Of a stretch of DNA of 64,000 nt, positions 29,861 to 40,283 are shown in pieces; position 1 is the first letter of the stretch, and every line of letters begins with the position of its first letter. The notes beneath the pieces were generated by a model, which was not told the origin of the DNA, made no database searches, and saw only the letters and a program-made list of their open reading frames with translations. Position numbers and translations under genes: made by a program. The stretch spans positions 278,803,276 through 278,867,275 of the forward strand of contig NC_134710.1 in the NCBI RefSeq assembly GCF_043290135.1, read 5' to 3'. This DNA comes from Rhipicephalus microplus (Eukaryota; Arthropoda; Arachnida; Ixodida; Ixodidae).

Positions 29861-29892
29861 CCACACCCCATGATAATTATCATGGGGTGTGG
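29861..29892. repeat. 32 bp perfect palindrome replacing a lost tRNA
   Basis: The left arm CCACACCCCATGATAA is followed at once by its exact reverse complement. The unit then resumes at ATTATTAAATGCGG, so leader, tRNA and terminator are missing and the unit is about 185 bp. The stretch 29688-30081 holds spacer and this palindrome and no gene. Confidence 0.9.
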
Positions 29893-30081
29893 ATTATTAA
29901 ATGCGGCCATTTGTTTGTATTGTTCGCATTTTTATTAAGCAAAGTTCCTTTCTCAAGCACGCCTGTTTATTAGACAACTTTAAAGTATTGTATAGTGTGA
30001 CCAGATCGTTGGTCTGACCACCCAGCCCTGTTGGCCGATGTTACTCCACACCCCATGATAATTATCATGAAACTGCGTGTC

Positions 30082-30153
30082 GGCTCGTTGGTCTAGGGGT
30101 ATGATTCTCGCTTTGGGTGTGAGAGGTCCCGGGTTCAAATCCGAGACGAGCCC
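30082..30153 (+). tRNA. tRNA-Pro (TGG), damaged T stem
   Basis: Anticodon at 30114-30116; 3' T stem CCGAG gives two mismatches; wobble at 29:39. Confidence 0.55.
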
Positions 30154-30361
30154 TCTTTTTCCTTTTTGTCGGAGTTATAAATGCGGCCATTTGTTTGTAT
30201 TGTTCGCATTTCTATTAAGCACAGTTCCTTTCTCAAGCACGCCTGTTTATTAGACAACCTTAAAGTATTGTCTAGTGTGAGCAGATCGTTGGTCTGACCA
30301 CCCAGCCCTGTTGGCCGATGTCACTCCACACCCCATGATAATTATCATGCAACTGCGTGTC

Positions 30362-30423
30362 GGCTCGTTGGTCTAGGGGTATGATTCTCGCTTTGGCCCC
30401 GTGTTCAATTCCCGGACGAGCCC
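30362..30423 (+). pseudogene. tRNA-Pro pseudogene, 10 bp internal deletion
   Basis: 62 nt, same deletion as 11699; followed again by the SINE fragment. Confidence 0.85.
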
Positions 30424-30506
30424 TCGTTTTCCTTTTCGGTCGCAGTATTAAATGTGGCCATTTCTTTGTATTGTTCGCATTTCTATTAAGCAAAGGTCCT
30501 TTCTCA

Positions 30507-30567
30507 CATAATCATATAGTGGTTTTGGGACGTTAAACCCCACATATCAATCAATCAATCAATCAAT
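30507..30567 (+). mobile_element. SINE-like 3' fragment with (TCAA)n tail
   Basis: Copy of the 11844 element; direct repeats at 30491-30506 and 30568-30583. Confidence 0.7.
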
Positions 30568-30709
30568 CAAAGTTCCTTTCTCAAGCACGCCTGTTTATTA
30601 GACAACTTTAAAGTGTTGCCTAGTGTAGCCGGATCGTTGGTCTGACCACCCAGCCCTGTTTGCTGATGTCACTCCACACCCCATGATAATTATCATGCAA
30701 CTGCGTGTC

Positions 30710-30781
30710 GGCTCGTTGGTCTAGGGGTGTGATTCTCGCTTTGGGTGCGAGAGGTCCCGGGTTCAAATCCCGGACGAGCCC
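30710..30781 (+). tRNA. tRNA-Pro (TGG)
   Basis: Anticodon at 30742-30744; A20 to G. Confidence 0.85.
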
Positions 30782-30990
30782 TTGTTTTCCTTTTTTGTCG
30801 GAGTAATAAATGTGGCCATATGTTTGTATTATTCGCATTTTTATTAAGCAAAGTTCCTTTCTCAAGCACGCCTGTTTATTAGACAACTTCAAAGTATTGT
30901 CTAGTGTGGCCGGATCGTTGGCCTGACCACCCAGCCCTGTTGGCCGATGTCACTCCACACCCCAATATAATTATCATGAAACTGCGCGTC

Positions 30991-31062
30991 GTCTCGTTGG
31001 TCTAGGGATACGATTCTCGCTTTGGGTGCGAGAGGTCCCGGGTTCAAATCCCGGACGAGCCC
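30991..31062 (+). tRNA. tRNA-Pro (TGG), GTCTCGT acceptor
   Basis: Anticodon at 31023-31025; mismatch 2:70, T21 to C. Confidence 0.62.
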
Positions 31063-31271
31063 TCTCTTTCCTTTTTGGTCGGAGTAATAAATGCGGCCAT
31101 ATGTTTGTATTATTGGCATTTCTATTAAGCAAAGTTCCTTTCTCAAGCATGCCTGTTTATTAGACAACTTTAAAGTGTTGCCTAGTGTGGCCGGATCGTT
31201 CGTCTGACCACCCAGCCCTGTTGGCCGATGTCACTCCACACCCCATGATAATTATCATGAAACTGCGTGTC

Positions 31272-31343
31272 GGCTCGTTGGTCTAGGGGTATGATTCTCA
31301 CTTAGGGTGCGAGAGGTCCCGGGTTCAAATCCCGGACGAGCCC
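31272..31343 (+). tRNA. tRNA-Pro (AGG)
   Basis: Anticodon at 31304-31306; A-C mismatch 29:39. Confidence 0.7.
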
Positions 31344-31552
31344 TCTTTTTCCTTTTTGGTCGGAGTATTCAATGCGGCCATTTGTTTGTATTGTTCGCAT
31401 TTCTATTAAGCCAAGTTCCTTTCTCAAGCACGCCTGTTTATTAGACAACTTCAAAGTGTTGCCCAGTGTAGCCGGATCGTTGGTCTGACCACCCAGCCCT
31501 GTTGGCCGATGTCACTCCACACCCCATGATAATTATCATGCAACTGCGTGTC

Positions 31553-31624
31553 GGCTCGTTGGTCTAGGGGTGTGATTCTCGCTTTGGGTGCGAGAGGTCC
31601 CGGGTTCAAATCCCGGACGAGCCC
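31553..31624 (+). tRNA. tRNA-Pro (TGG)
   Basis: Anticodon at 31585-31587; A20 to G. Confidence 0.85.
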
Positions 31625-31833
31625 TCGTTTTTCTTTTTGGTCGGAGTATTAAATGTGGCCATATGTTTGTATTATTCGCATTTTTATTAAGCAAAGTTCC
31701 TTTCTCAAGCATGCCTCTTTATTAGACAACTTTAAAGTGTTGCCTAGTGTAGCCGGATCGTTGGTCTGACCACCCAGCCCTGTTGGCCGATGTCACTCCA
31801 CACCCCATGATAATTATCATGCAAGTGCGTGTC

Positions 31834-31905
31834 GGCTCGTTGGTCCAGGGGTATGATTCTCGCTGTGGGTGCGAGAGGTCCCGGGTTCAAATCCCGGACG
31901 AGCCC
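31834..31905 (+). tRNA. tRNA-Pro (TGG), U33 lost
   Basis: Anticodon at 31866-31868; G before the anticodon as in 13171. Confidence 0.55.
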
Positions 31906-32114
31906 TCGTTTTCCTTTTCGGTCGGAGTATTAAATGTGGCCATTTGTTTGTATTGTTCGCATTTCTATTAGGCAAAGTTTCTTTCTCAAGCACGCCTGTT
32001 TATTAGACAACTTTAAAGTGTTGCCTAGTGTAGCCGGATCGTTGATATGACCACCCAGCCCTGTTGGCCGATGTCACTCCACACCCCATGATAATTATCA
32101 TGCAACTGCGTGTC

Positions 32115-32186
32115 GGCTCGTTGGTCTAGGGGTGTGATTCTCGCTTTGGGTGCGAGAGGTCCCGGGTTCAAATCCCGGACGAGCCC
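32115..32186 (+). tRNA. tRNA-Pro (TGG), AGG-type downstream flank
   Basis: Anticodon at 32147-32149; A20 to G. Upstream matches 13452 but the downstream flank switches to the type that follows 15947, marking a crossover. Confidence 0.85.
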
Positions 32187-32395
32187 TCTTTTTCCTTTTT
32201 GGTCGGAGTAATAAATGCGGCCATTTGTTTGTATTGTTCGCATTTCTATTAGGCCAAGTTCCTTTCTCAAGCACGGCTGTTTATTAGACAACTACAAAGT
32301 ATTGTCTAGTGTGGCCGGATCGTTGGTCTGACCACCCAGCCCTGTTGGCCGATGTCACTCCACACCCCATGATAATTATCATGCAACTGCGTGTC

Positions 32396-32467
32396 GGCTC
32401 GTTGGTCTAGGGGTATGATTCTCGCTTTGGGTGCGAGAGGTCCCGGGTTCAAATCCCGGACGAGCCC
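32396..32467 (+). tRNA. tRNA-Pro (TGG), consensus copy
   Basis: Anticodon at 32428-32430; all stems paired. Confidence 0.88.
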
Positions 32468-32676
32468 TCGTTTTCCTTTTTGATCGGAATATTAAATGTG
32501 GTCATTTGTTTGTATTGTTCGCATTTCTATTAAGCCAAGTTCCTTTCTCAAGCACGCCTGTTTATTAGACAACTTCAAAGTGTTGCCCAGTGTAGCCGGA
32601 TCGTTGGTCTGACCACCCAGCCCTGTTGGCCGATGTCACTCCACACCCCATGATAATTATCATGCAACTGCGTGTC

Positions 32677-32748
32677 GGCTCGTTGGTCTAGGGGTGTGAT
32701 TCTCGCTTTGGGTGCGAGAGGTCCCGGGTTCAAATCCCGGACGAGCCC
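32677..32748 (+). tRNA. tRNA-Pro (TGG)
   Basis: Anticodon at 32709-32711; A20 to G. Confidence 0.85.
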
Positions 32749-32957
32749 TCGTTTTTCTTTTTGGTCGGAGTATTAAATGTGGCCATATGTTTGTATTATT
32801 CGCATTTTTATTAAGCAAAGTTCCTTTCTCAAGCATGCCTCTTTATTAGACAACTTTAAAGTGTTGCCTAGTGTAGCCGGATCGTTGGTCTGACCACCCA
32901 GCCCTGTTGGCCGATGTCACTCCACACCCCATGATAATTATCATGCAAGTGCGTGTC

Positions 32958-33029
32958 GGCTCGTTGGTCCAGGGGTATGATTCTCGCTGTGGGTGCGAGA
33001 GGTCGCGGGTTCAAATCCCGGACGAGCCC
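32958..33029 (+). tRNA. tRNA-Pro (TGG), U33 lost
   Basis: Anticodon at 32990-32992; G before the anticodon, plus a T-stem 5' change (GTCGCGGG). Confidence 0.5.
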
Positions 33030-33238
33030 TCGTTTTCCTTTTCGGTCGGAGTATTAAATGTGGCCATTTGTTTGTATTGTTCGCATTTCTATTAGGCAAA
33101 GTTTCTTTCTCAAGCACGCCTGTTTATTAGACAACTTTAAAGTGTTGCCTAGTGTAGCCGGATCGTTGATATGACCACCCAGCCCTGTTGGCCGATGTCA
33201 CTCCACACCCCATGATAATTATCATGCAACTGCGTGTC

Positions 33239-33310
33239 GGCTCGTTGGTCTAGGGGTGTGATTCTCGCTTTGGGTGCGAGAGGTCCCGGGTTCAAATCCC
33301 GGACGAGCCC
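33239..33310 (+). tRNA. tRNA-Pro (TGG)
   Basis: Anticodon at 33271-33273; A20 to G. Confidence 0.85.
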
Positions 33311-33519
33311 TCTTTTTCCTTTTTGGTCGGAGTAATAAATGCGGCCATTTGTTTGTATTGTTCGCATTTCTATTAGGCCAAGTTCCTTTCTCAAGCACGG
33401 CTGTTTATTAGACAACTACAAAGTATTGTCTAGTGTGGCCGGATCGTTGGTCTGACCACCCAGCCCTGTTGGCCGATGTCACTCCACACCCCATGATAAT
33501 TATCATGCAACTGCGTGTC

Positions 33520-33591
33520 GGCTCGTTGGTCTAGGGGTATGATTCTCGCTTTGGGTGCGAGAGGTCCCGGGTTCAAATCCCGGACGAGCCC
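33520..33591 (+). tRNA. tRNA-Pro (TGG), consensus copy
   Basis: Anticodon at 33552-33554; all stems paired. Confidence 0.88.
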
Positions 33592-33800
33592 TCGTTTTCC
33601 TTTTTGATCGGAATATTAAATGTGGTCATTTGTTTGTATTGTTCGCATTTCTATTAAGCAAAGTTCCTTTCTCAAGCACACCTGTTTATTAGACAACTTT
33701 AAAGTGTTGCCTAGTGTAGCCGGATCGTTGGTCTGACCACCCAGCCCTGTTGGCCGATGTCACTCCACACCCCTTGATAATTATCATACAACTGCGTGTC

Positions 33801-33872
33801 GGTTCGTTGGTCTAGGGGTGTGATTCTCGCTTTGGGTGCGAGAGGTCCTGGGTTCAAATCCCGGATGAGCCC
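33801..33872 (+). tRNA. tRNA-Pro (TGG)
   Basis: Anticodon at 33833-33835; C3 to T (wobble), C66 to T (wobble) and a T-stem change at 49. Confidence 0.7.
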
Positions 33873-34081
33873 TTGTTTTCCTTTTTGGTCGGAGTATTAA
33901 ATGTGGCCATATGTTTGTATTATTCGCATTTTTATTAAGCAAAGTTCCTTTCTCAAGCATGCCTGTTTATTAGACAACTTTAAAGTGTTGCCTAGTGTAG
34001 CCGGATCGTTGGTCTGACCACCCAGCCCTGTTGGCCGATGTCACTCCACACCCCATGATAATTATCATGCAACTGCGTGTC

Positions 34082-34153
34082 GGCTCGTTGGTCTAGGGGT
34101 ATGATTCTCGCTTAGGGTGCGAGAGGTCCCGGGTTAAGATCCCAGACGAGCCC
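34082..34153 (+). tRNA. tRNA-Pro (AGG)-like, damaged T arm
   Basis: Anticodon at 34114-34116; C55 to A, 49:63 mismatch. Confidence 0.5.
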
Positions 34154-34362
34154 TCTTTTTCCTTTTTGGTCGGAGTATTAAATGCGGCCATTTGTTTGTA
34201 TTGTTCGCATTTCTATTAGGCAAAGTTTCTTTCTCAAGCATGCCTGTTTATTAGACAAATATAAAGTATTGTCTAGTCTGGTCGGATCGTTGGTCTGAAC
34301 GCCCAGCCCTGTTGGCCGATGTTACTCCACACCCCATGATAATTATCATGAAACTGCGTGCC

Positions 34363-34434
34363 GGCTCGTTGGTCTAGGGGTATGATTCTCGCTTAGGGTG
34401 CGAGAGATTCCGTGTTCAAATCCCGGACGAGCCC
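34363..34434 (+). tRNA. tRNA-Pro (AGG)
   Basis: Anticodon at 34395-34397; 51:61 mismatch. Confidence 0.65.
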
Positions 34435-34642
34435 TCTTTTTCCTTTTTGGTCGGAGTAATAAATGCGGCCATTTGTTTGTAATGTTCGCATTTCTATTAA
34501 GCAAAGTTCCTTTTTCAAGCATGCATTTTATTAGACAAATATAAAGTATTGTCTAGTCTGGCCGGATCGTTGGTCTGAACGCCCAGCTCTGTTGGCCGAT
34601 GTTACTCCACACCCCATGATAATTATCATGAAACTGCGTGCC

Positions 34643-34714
34643 GGCTCGTTGGTCTAGGGGTATGATTCTCGCTTAAGGTGCGAGAGATTCCGTGTTCATT
34701 CCCCGGACGAGCCC
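34643..34714 (+). tRNA. tRNA-Pro body with AAG (Leu) anticodon
   Basis: Anticodon AAG at 34675-34677. Confidence 0.6.
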
Positions 34715-34923
34715 TCTTTTTCCTTTTTGGTCGGAGTAATAAATGCAGCCATTTGTTTATATTGTTCGCATTTCTATTAAGCAAAGTTCCTTTCTCAAGC
34801 ACGCCTGTTTATTAGACAACATTAAAGTATTGTCTAGTGTGGCCAGATCGTTGGTCTGACAACCCAGCCCTGTTGGCTGATGTTACTCCACACCCCATGA
34901 TAATTATCATGAAACTGCTTGTC

Positions 34924-34995
34924 GGCTCGTTGGTCTAGGGGTATGATTCTCGCTTTGGGTGCGAGAGGTCCCGGGTTCAAATCCCGGACGAGTCC
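34924..34995 (+). tRNA. tRNA-Pro (TGG)
   Basis: Anticodon at 34956-34958; wobble at 2:70. Confidence 0.8.
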
Positions 34996-35205
34996 TCTTT
35001 TTCCTTTTTGGTCTTGAGTTATAAATGCGGCCATTTGTTTGTATTGTTCGACTTTCTATTAAGCAAAGTTCCTTTCTCAAGCACGCCTGTTTATTAGACA
35101 ACTTTAAAGTATTGTCTAGTGTGGCCGGATCGTTGGTCTGACCACCCAGCCCTGTTGGCCGATGTCACTCCACACCCCATGATAATTATCATGCAAGTGC
35201 GTGTC

Positions 35206-35277
35206 GGCTCGGTGGTCTATGGGTATGATTCTCGCTTCGGGTGCGATAGGTCCCGGGTTCAAATCCCGGACGAGCCC
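35206..35277 (+). tRNA. tRNA-Pro (CGG), GGCTCGG acceptor
   Basis: Anticodon at 35238-35240; mismatches 7:65 and 26:42. Confidence 0.65.
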
Positions 35278-35479
35278 TCTTTTTTGTTGGAGTATTAAAT
35301 GCGGCCATTTGTTTGTATTGTTCGCATTTCTATTAAGCAAAGTTTCTTTCTGAAGCACGCCTGTTTATTAGACAACTTTAAAGTGTTGCCTAGTGTGAAC
35401 GGATCGTTGGTCTGACCACCCAGCCCTGTTGGCCGATGTCACTCCACACCCCATGATAATTATCATGCAACTGCGTGTC

Positions 35480-35551
35480 GGCTCGTTGGTCTAGGGGTAC
35501 GATTCTCGCTTTGGGTGCGAGAGGTCCCGGGCTCAAATACCGGACGAGCCC
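35480..35551 (+). tRNA. tRNA-Pro (TGG), T-loop change
   Basis: Anticodon at 35512-35514; T53 to C, 52:60 mismatch, T21 to C. Confidence 0.63.
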
Positions 35552-35760
35552 TCTTTTTCCTTTTTGGTCGGAGTATTAAATGCGGCCATATGTTTGTATT
35601 ATTCGCATTTCTATTAAGCAAAGTTCCTTTCTCAAGCACGCCTGTTTATTAGACAACTTTAAAGTGTTGCCTAGTGTAGCCGGATCGTTGGTCTGACCAC
35701 CCAGCCCTGTTGGCCGATGTCACTCCACGTCCCATGATAATTATCATGAAACTGCGCGTC

Positions 35761-35832
35761 GGCTCGTTGGTCTATGGGTATGATTCTTGCTTAGGATGCG
35801 AGAGGTCCCGGGTTCAAATCCCGGACGAGCCC
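35761..35832 (+). tRNA. tRNA-Pro (AGG), G37 replaced by A
   Basis: Anticodon at 35793-35795. Confidence 0.68.
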
Positions 35833-36041
35833 TCTTTTTCCTTTTTGGTCGGAGTATAAAATGCGGCCATTTGTTTGTATTCTTCGCATTTCTATTAAGC
35901 AAAGTTTCTTTCTCAAGCACGCCTGTTTATTAGACAACTTTCAAGTGTTGCCTAGTGTGAACGGATCGTTGGTCTGACCACTCAGCCCTGTTGGCCGATG
36001 TTACTCCACACCCCATGATAATTATCATGCAACTGCGTGTA

Positions 36042-36112
36042 GGCTCGTTGGTCTAGGGTATGATTCTCGCTTCGGGTGCGAGGGGTCCCGGGTTCAAATC
36101 CCGGACGAGCCC
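36042..36112 (+). tRNA. tRNA-Pro (CGG), 71 nt
   Basis: Anticodon at 36073-36075. Confidence 0.78.
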
Positions 36113-36314
36113 TCTTTTTGATCGGAGTAATAACTGCAGCCATTTGTTTGTATTGTTCGCATTTCTATTAGGTAAAGTTTCTTTCTCAAGCACGCCTGTT
36201 TATTAGACAACTTTCAACTGTTGCCTAGTGTGAACGGATCGTTGGTCTGACCACCCAGCCCTGTTGGCCGATGTCACGCCACACCCCAAGATAATTATCA
36301 TGCAACTGCGTGTA

Positions 36315-36386
36315 GGCTCGTTGGTCTAGGGGTATGATTCTCGCTTAGGGTGCGAGAGGTCCCGGGTTAAAATCCCGAAAGAGCCC
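36315..36386 (+). tRNA. tRNA-Pro (AGG)-like, B box changed
   Basis: Anticodon at 36347-36349; same lesions as 29335. Confidence 0.48.
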
Positions 36387-36595
36387 TCTTTTTCTTTTTT
36401 GGTCGGAGTATTAAATGCGGCCATTTGTTTGTATTGTTCGCATTTCTATTAAGCAAAGTTCCTTTCTCAATCATGCCTGTTTATTAGACAAATTTAAAGT
36501 ATTGTCTAGTGTGGCCGGATCGTTGGTCTGACCGCCCAGCCCTGTTGGCCGATGTTACTCCACACCCCATGATAATTATCATGAAACTGCGTGTC

Positions 36596-36667
36596 GGCTC
36601 GTTGGTCTAAAGGTATGATTCTCGCTTTGGGTGCGAGAGGTACCGGGGTCAAATCCCGGACGAGCCG
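36596..36667 (+). tRNA. tRNA-Pro (TGG), D and T loop changes
   Basis: Anticodon at 36628-36630; same lesions as 29616, discriminator G. Confidence 0.5.
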
Positions 36668-36840
36668 TCTTTTTTCTTTTTGGTCGGAGTATTAAATGCG
36701 GCCATTTGTTTATATTGTTCACATTTCTATGAAGCAAAGTTCCTTTCTCAAGCACGCCTGTTTATTAGACAACTTTAAAGTATTGTCTAGTGTGGCCAGA
36801 TCGTTGGTCTGACCACCCGGCCCTGTTGGCCGATGTTACT

Positions 36841-36872
36841 CCACACCCCATGATAATTATCATGGGGTGTGG
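36841..36872. repeat. 32 bp perfect palindrome replacing a lost tRNA
   Basis: Second copy of the 29861 structure, 6,980 bp downstream. The stretch 36668-37061 contains only spacer and this palindrome. Confidence 0.9.
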
Positions 36873-37061
36873 ATTATTAAATGCGGCCATTTGTTTGTAT
36901 TGTTCGCATTTTTATTAAGCAAAGTTCCTTTCTCAAGCACGCCTGTTTATTAGACAACTTTAAAGTATTGTCTAGTGTGACCAGATCGTTGGTCTGACCA
37001 CCCAGCCCTGTTGGCCGATGTTACTCCACACCCCATGATAATTATCATGAAACTGCGTGTC

Positions 37062-37133
37062 GGCTCGTTGGTCTAGGGGTATGATTCTCGCTTTGGGTGT
37101 GAGAGGTCCCGGGTTCAAATCCGAGACGAGCCC
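37062..37133 (+). tRNA. tRNA-Pro (TGG), damaged T stem
   Basis: Anticodon at 37094-37096; 3' T stem CCGAG. Confidence 0.55.
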
Positions 37134-37341
37134 TCTTTTTCCTTTTTGTCGGAGTTATAAATGCGGCCATTTGTTTGTATTGTTCGACTTTCTGTGAAGC
37201 AAAGTTCCTTTCTCAAGCACGCGTGTTTATTAGACAACTTTAAAGTATTGTCTAGTGTGGCCGGATCGTTGGTCTGACCACCCAGCCCTGTTGGCCGATG
37301 TCACTCCACACCCCATGATAATTATTATGAAACTGCGTGTC

Positions 37342-37413
37342 GGCTCGTTGGTCTAGGGGTATGATTCTCGCTTCGGGTGCGAGAGGTCCGGGGTTCAAAT
37401 CCCGGACGAGCCC
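37342..37413 (+). tRNA. tRNA-Pro (CGG)
   Basis: Anticodon at 37374-37376; G-G mismatch 49:63, B box intact. This is the one unit present here but absent from the duplicate at 30 kb. Confidence 0.72.
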
Positions 37414-37615
37414 TCTTTTTGGTCGGAGTATTAAATGCGGCCAATTGTTTGTATTGTTCGCATTTCTATTAAGCACAGTTCCTTTCTCAAGCACGCCTGT
37501 TTATTAGACAACCTTAAAGTATTGTCTAGTGTGAGCAGATCGTTGGTCTGACCACCCAGCCCTGTTGGCCGATGTCACTCCACACCCCATGATAATTATC
37601 ATGCAACTGCGTGCC

Positions 37616-37677
37616 GGCTCGTTGGTCTAGGGGTATGATTCTCGCTTTGGCCCCGTGTTCAATTCCCGGACGAGCCC
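37616..37677 (+). pseudogene. tRNA-Pro pseudogene, 10 bp internal deletion
   Basis: 62 nt, third copy of the 11699 deletion. Confidence 0.85.
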
Positions 37678-37760
37678 TCGTTTTCCTTTTCGGTCGCAGT
37701 ATTAAATGTGGCCATTTCTTTGTATTGTTCGCATTTCTATTAAGCAAAGGTCCTTTCTCA

Positions 37761-37821
37761 CATAATCATATAGTGGTTTTGGGACGTTAAACCCCACATA
37801 TCAATCAATCAATCAATCAAT
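37761..37821 (+). mobile_element. SINE-like 3' fragment with (TCAA)n tail
   Basis: Fifth copy; direct repeats at 37745-37760 and 37822-37837. Confidence 0.7.
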
Positions 37822-37963
37822 CAAAGTTCCTTTCTCAAGCACGCCTGTTTATTAGACAACTTTAAAGTGTTGCCTAGTGTAGCCGGATCGTTGGTCTGAC
37901 CACCCAGCCCTGTTTGCTGATGTCACTCCACACCCCATGATAATTATCATGCAACTGCGTGTC

Positions 37964-38035
37964 GGCTCGTTGGTCTAGGGGTGTGATTCTCGCTTTGGGT
38001 GCGAGAGGTCCCGGGTTCAAATCCCGGACGAGCCC
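37964..38035 (+). tRNA. tRNA-Pro (TGG)
   Basis: Anticodon at 37996-37998; A20 to G. Confidence 0.85.
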
Positions 38036-38244
38036 TTGTTTTCCTTTTTTGTCGGAGTAATAAATGTGGCCATATGTTTGTATTATTCGCATTTTTATTA
38101 AGCAAAGTTCCTTTCTCAAGCACGCCTGTTTATTAGACAACTTCAAAGTATTGTCTAGTGTGGCCGGATCGTTGGCCTGACCACCCAGCCCTGTTGGCCG
38201 ATGTCACTCCACACCCCAATATAATTATCATGAAACTGCGCGTC

Positions 38245-38316
38245 GTCTCGTTGGTCTAGGGATACGATTCTCGCTTTGGGTGCGAGAGGTCCCGGGTTCA
38301 AATCCCGGACGAGCCC
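38245..38316 (+). tRNA. tRNA-Pro (TGG), GTCTCGT acceptor
   Basis: Anticodon at 38277-38279; mismatch 2:70. Confidence 0.62.
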
Positions 38317-38525
38317 TCTCTTTCCTTTTTGGTCGGAGTAATAAATGCGGCCATATGTTTGTATTATTGGCATTTCTATTAAGCAAAGTTCCTTTCTCAA
38401 GCATGCCTGTTTATTAGACAACTTTAAAGTGTTGCCTAGTGTGGCCGGATCGTTCGTCTGACCACCCAGCCCTGTTGGCCGATGTCACTCCACACCCCAT
38501 GATAATTATCATGAAACTGCGTGTC

Positions 38526-38597
38526 GGCTCGTTGGTCTAGGGGTATGATTCTCACTTAGGGTGCGAGAGGTCCCGGGTTCAAATCCCGGACGAGCCC
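38526..38597 (+). tRNA. tRNA-Pro (AGG)
   Basis: Anticodon at 38558-38560; A-C mismatch 29:39. Confidence 0.7.
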
Positions 38598-38806
38598 TCT
38601 TTTTCCTTTTTGGTCGGAGTATTCAATGCGGCCATTTGTTTGTATTGTTCGCATTTCTATTAAGCCAAGTTCCTTTCTCAAGCACGCCTGTTTATTAGAC
38701 AACTTCAAAGTGTTGCCCAGTGTAGCCGGATCGTTGGTCTGACCACCCAGCCCTGTTGGCCGATGTCACTCCACACCCCATGATAATTATCATGCAACTG
38801 CGTGTC

Positions 38807-38878
38807 GGCTCGTTGGTCTAGGGGTGTGATTCTCGCTTTGGGTGCGAGAGGTCCCGGGTTCAAATCCCGGACGAGCCC
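38807..38878 (+). tRNA. tRNA-Pro (TGG)
   Basis: Anticodon at 38839-38841; A20 to G. Confidence 0.85.
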
Positions 38879-39087
38879 TCGTTTTTCTTTTTGGTCGGAG
38901 TATTAAATGTGGCCATATGTTTGTATTATTCGCATTTTTATTAAGCAAAGTTCCTTTCTCAAGCATGCCTCTTTATTAGACAACTTTAAAGTGTTGCCTA
39001 GTGTAGCCGGATCGTTGGTCTGACCACCCAGCCCTGTTGGCCGATGTCACTCCACACCCCATGATAATTATCATGCAAGTGCGTGTC

Positions 39088-39159
39088 GGCTCGTTGGTCC
39101 AGGGGTATGATTCTCGCTGTGGGTGCGAGAGGTCCCGGGTTCAAATCCCGGACGAGCCC
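39088..39159 (+). tRNA. tRNA-Pro (TGG), U33 lost
   Basis: Anticodon at 39120-39122; G before the anticodon. Confidence 0.55.
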
Positions 39160-39368
39160 TCGTTTTCCTTTTCGGTCGGAGTATTAAATGTGGCCATTTG
39201 TTTGTATTGTTCGCATTTCTATTAGGCAAAGTTTCTTTCTCAAGCACGCCTGTTTATTAGACAACTTTAAAGTGTTGCCTAGTGTAGCCGGATCGTTGAT
39301 ATGACCACCCAGCCCTGTTGGCCGATGTCACTCCACACCCCATGATAATTATCATGCAACTGCGTGTC

Positions 39369-39440
39369 GGCTCGTTGGTCTAGGGGTGTGATTCTCGCTT
39401 TGGGTGCGAGAGGTCCCGGGTTCAAATCCCGGACGAGCCC
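39369..39440 (+). tRNA. tRNA-Pro (TGG)
   Basis: Anticodon at 39401-39403; A20 to G. Confidence 0.85.
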
Positions 39441-39649
39441 TCGTTTTCCTTTTCGGTCGGAGTATTAAATGTGGCCATTTGTTTGTATTGTTCGCATTTC
39501 TATTAGGCAAAGTTTCTTTCTCGAGCACGCCTGTTTATTAGTCAACTTTAAAGTATTGTCTAGTGTGGCCGGATTGTTCGTCTGACCATCCAGCCCTGTT
39601 GGCCGATGTCACTCCACACCCCATGATAATTATCATGCAACTGCGTGTC

Positions 39650-39721
39650 GGCTCGTTGGTCTAGGGGTATGATTCTCGCTTTGGGTGCGAGAGGTCCCGG
39701 GTTCAAATCCCGGACGAGCCC
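39650..39721 (+). tRNA. tRNA-Pro (TGG), consensus copy
   Basis: Anticodon at 39682-39684; all stems paired. Confidence 0.88.
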
Positions 39722-39930
39722 TCGTTTTACTTTTTGATCGGAATATTAAATGTGGTCATTTGTTTGTATTGTTCGCATTTCAATTAAGCAAAGTTCCTTT
39801 CTCAAGCACACCTGTTTATTAGACAACTTTAAAGTGTTGCCTAGTGTAGCCATATCGTTGGTCCGACCACCCAGCCCTGTTGGCCGATGTCACTCCACAC
39901 CCAATGATAATTATCATGCAACTGCGTGGC

Positions 39931-40002
39931 GGCTCGTTGGTCTAGGGGTATGATTCTCGCTTTGGGTGCGAGAGGTCCCGGGTTCAAATCCCGGATGAGC
40001 CC
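39931..40002 (+). tRNA. tRNA-Pro (TGG)
   Basis: Anticodon at 39963-39965; wobble 6:66. Confidence 0.83.
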
Positions 40003-40211
40003 TCGTTTTCCTTTTTGGTCGGAGTATTAAATGTGGCCATATGTTTGTATTATTCGCATTTTTATTAAGCAAAGTTCCTTTCTCAAGCATGCCTGTTTAT
40101 TAGACAACTTTAAAGTGTTGCCTAGTGTAGCCGGATCGTTGGTCTGACCACCCAGCCCTGTTGGTCGATGTCACTCCACACCCCATGATAATTATCATGC
40201 AACTGCGTGTC

Positions 40212-40283
40212 GGCTCGTTGGTCTAGGGGTATGATTCTCGCTTTGGGTGCGAGAGGTCCCGGGTTCAAATCCCGGACGAGCCC
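40212..40283 (+). tRNA. tRNA-Pro (TGG), consensus copy
   Basis: Anticodon at 40244-40246; all stems paired. Confidence 0.88.

Larger units (their letters stand above)
26325..30213 (+). repeat. higher-order block, duplicated at about 33305-37193
   Basis: Offset 6,980 bp across 13 units, including the palindromic tRNA-less unit. After one extra CGG unit (37342) similarity resumes at offset 7,254 up to about 39.4 kb. Confidence 0.85.
31411..33658 (+). repeat. tandem duplication of a 1,124 bp four-unit block
   Basis: Units at 31553, 31834, 32115 and 32396 recur at 32677, 32958, 33239 and 33520. The join is near 32535, where AAGCCAAGTTCC replaces the usual AAGCAAAGTTCC. Confidence 0.88.
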
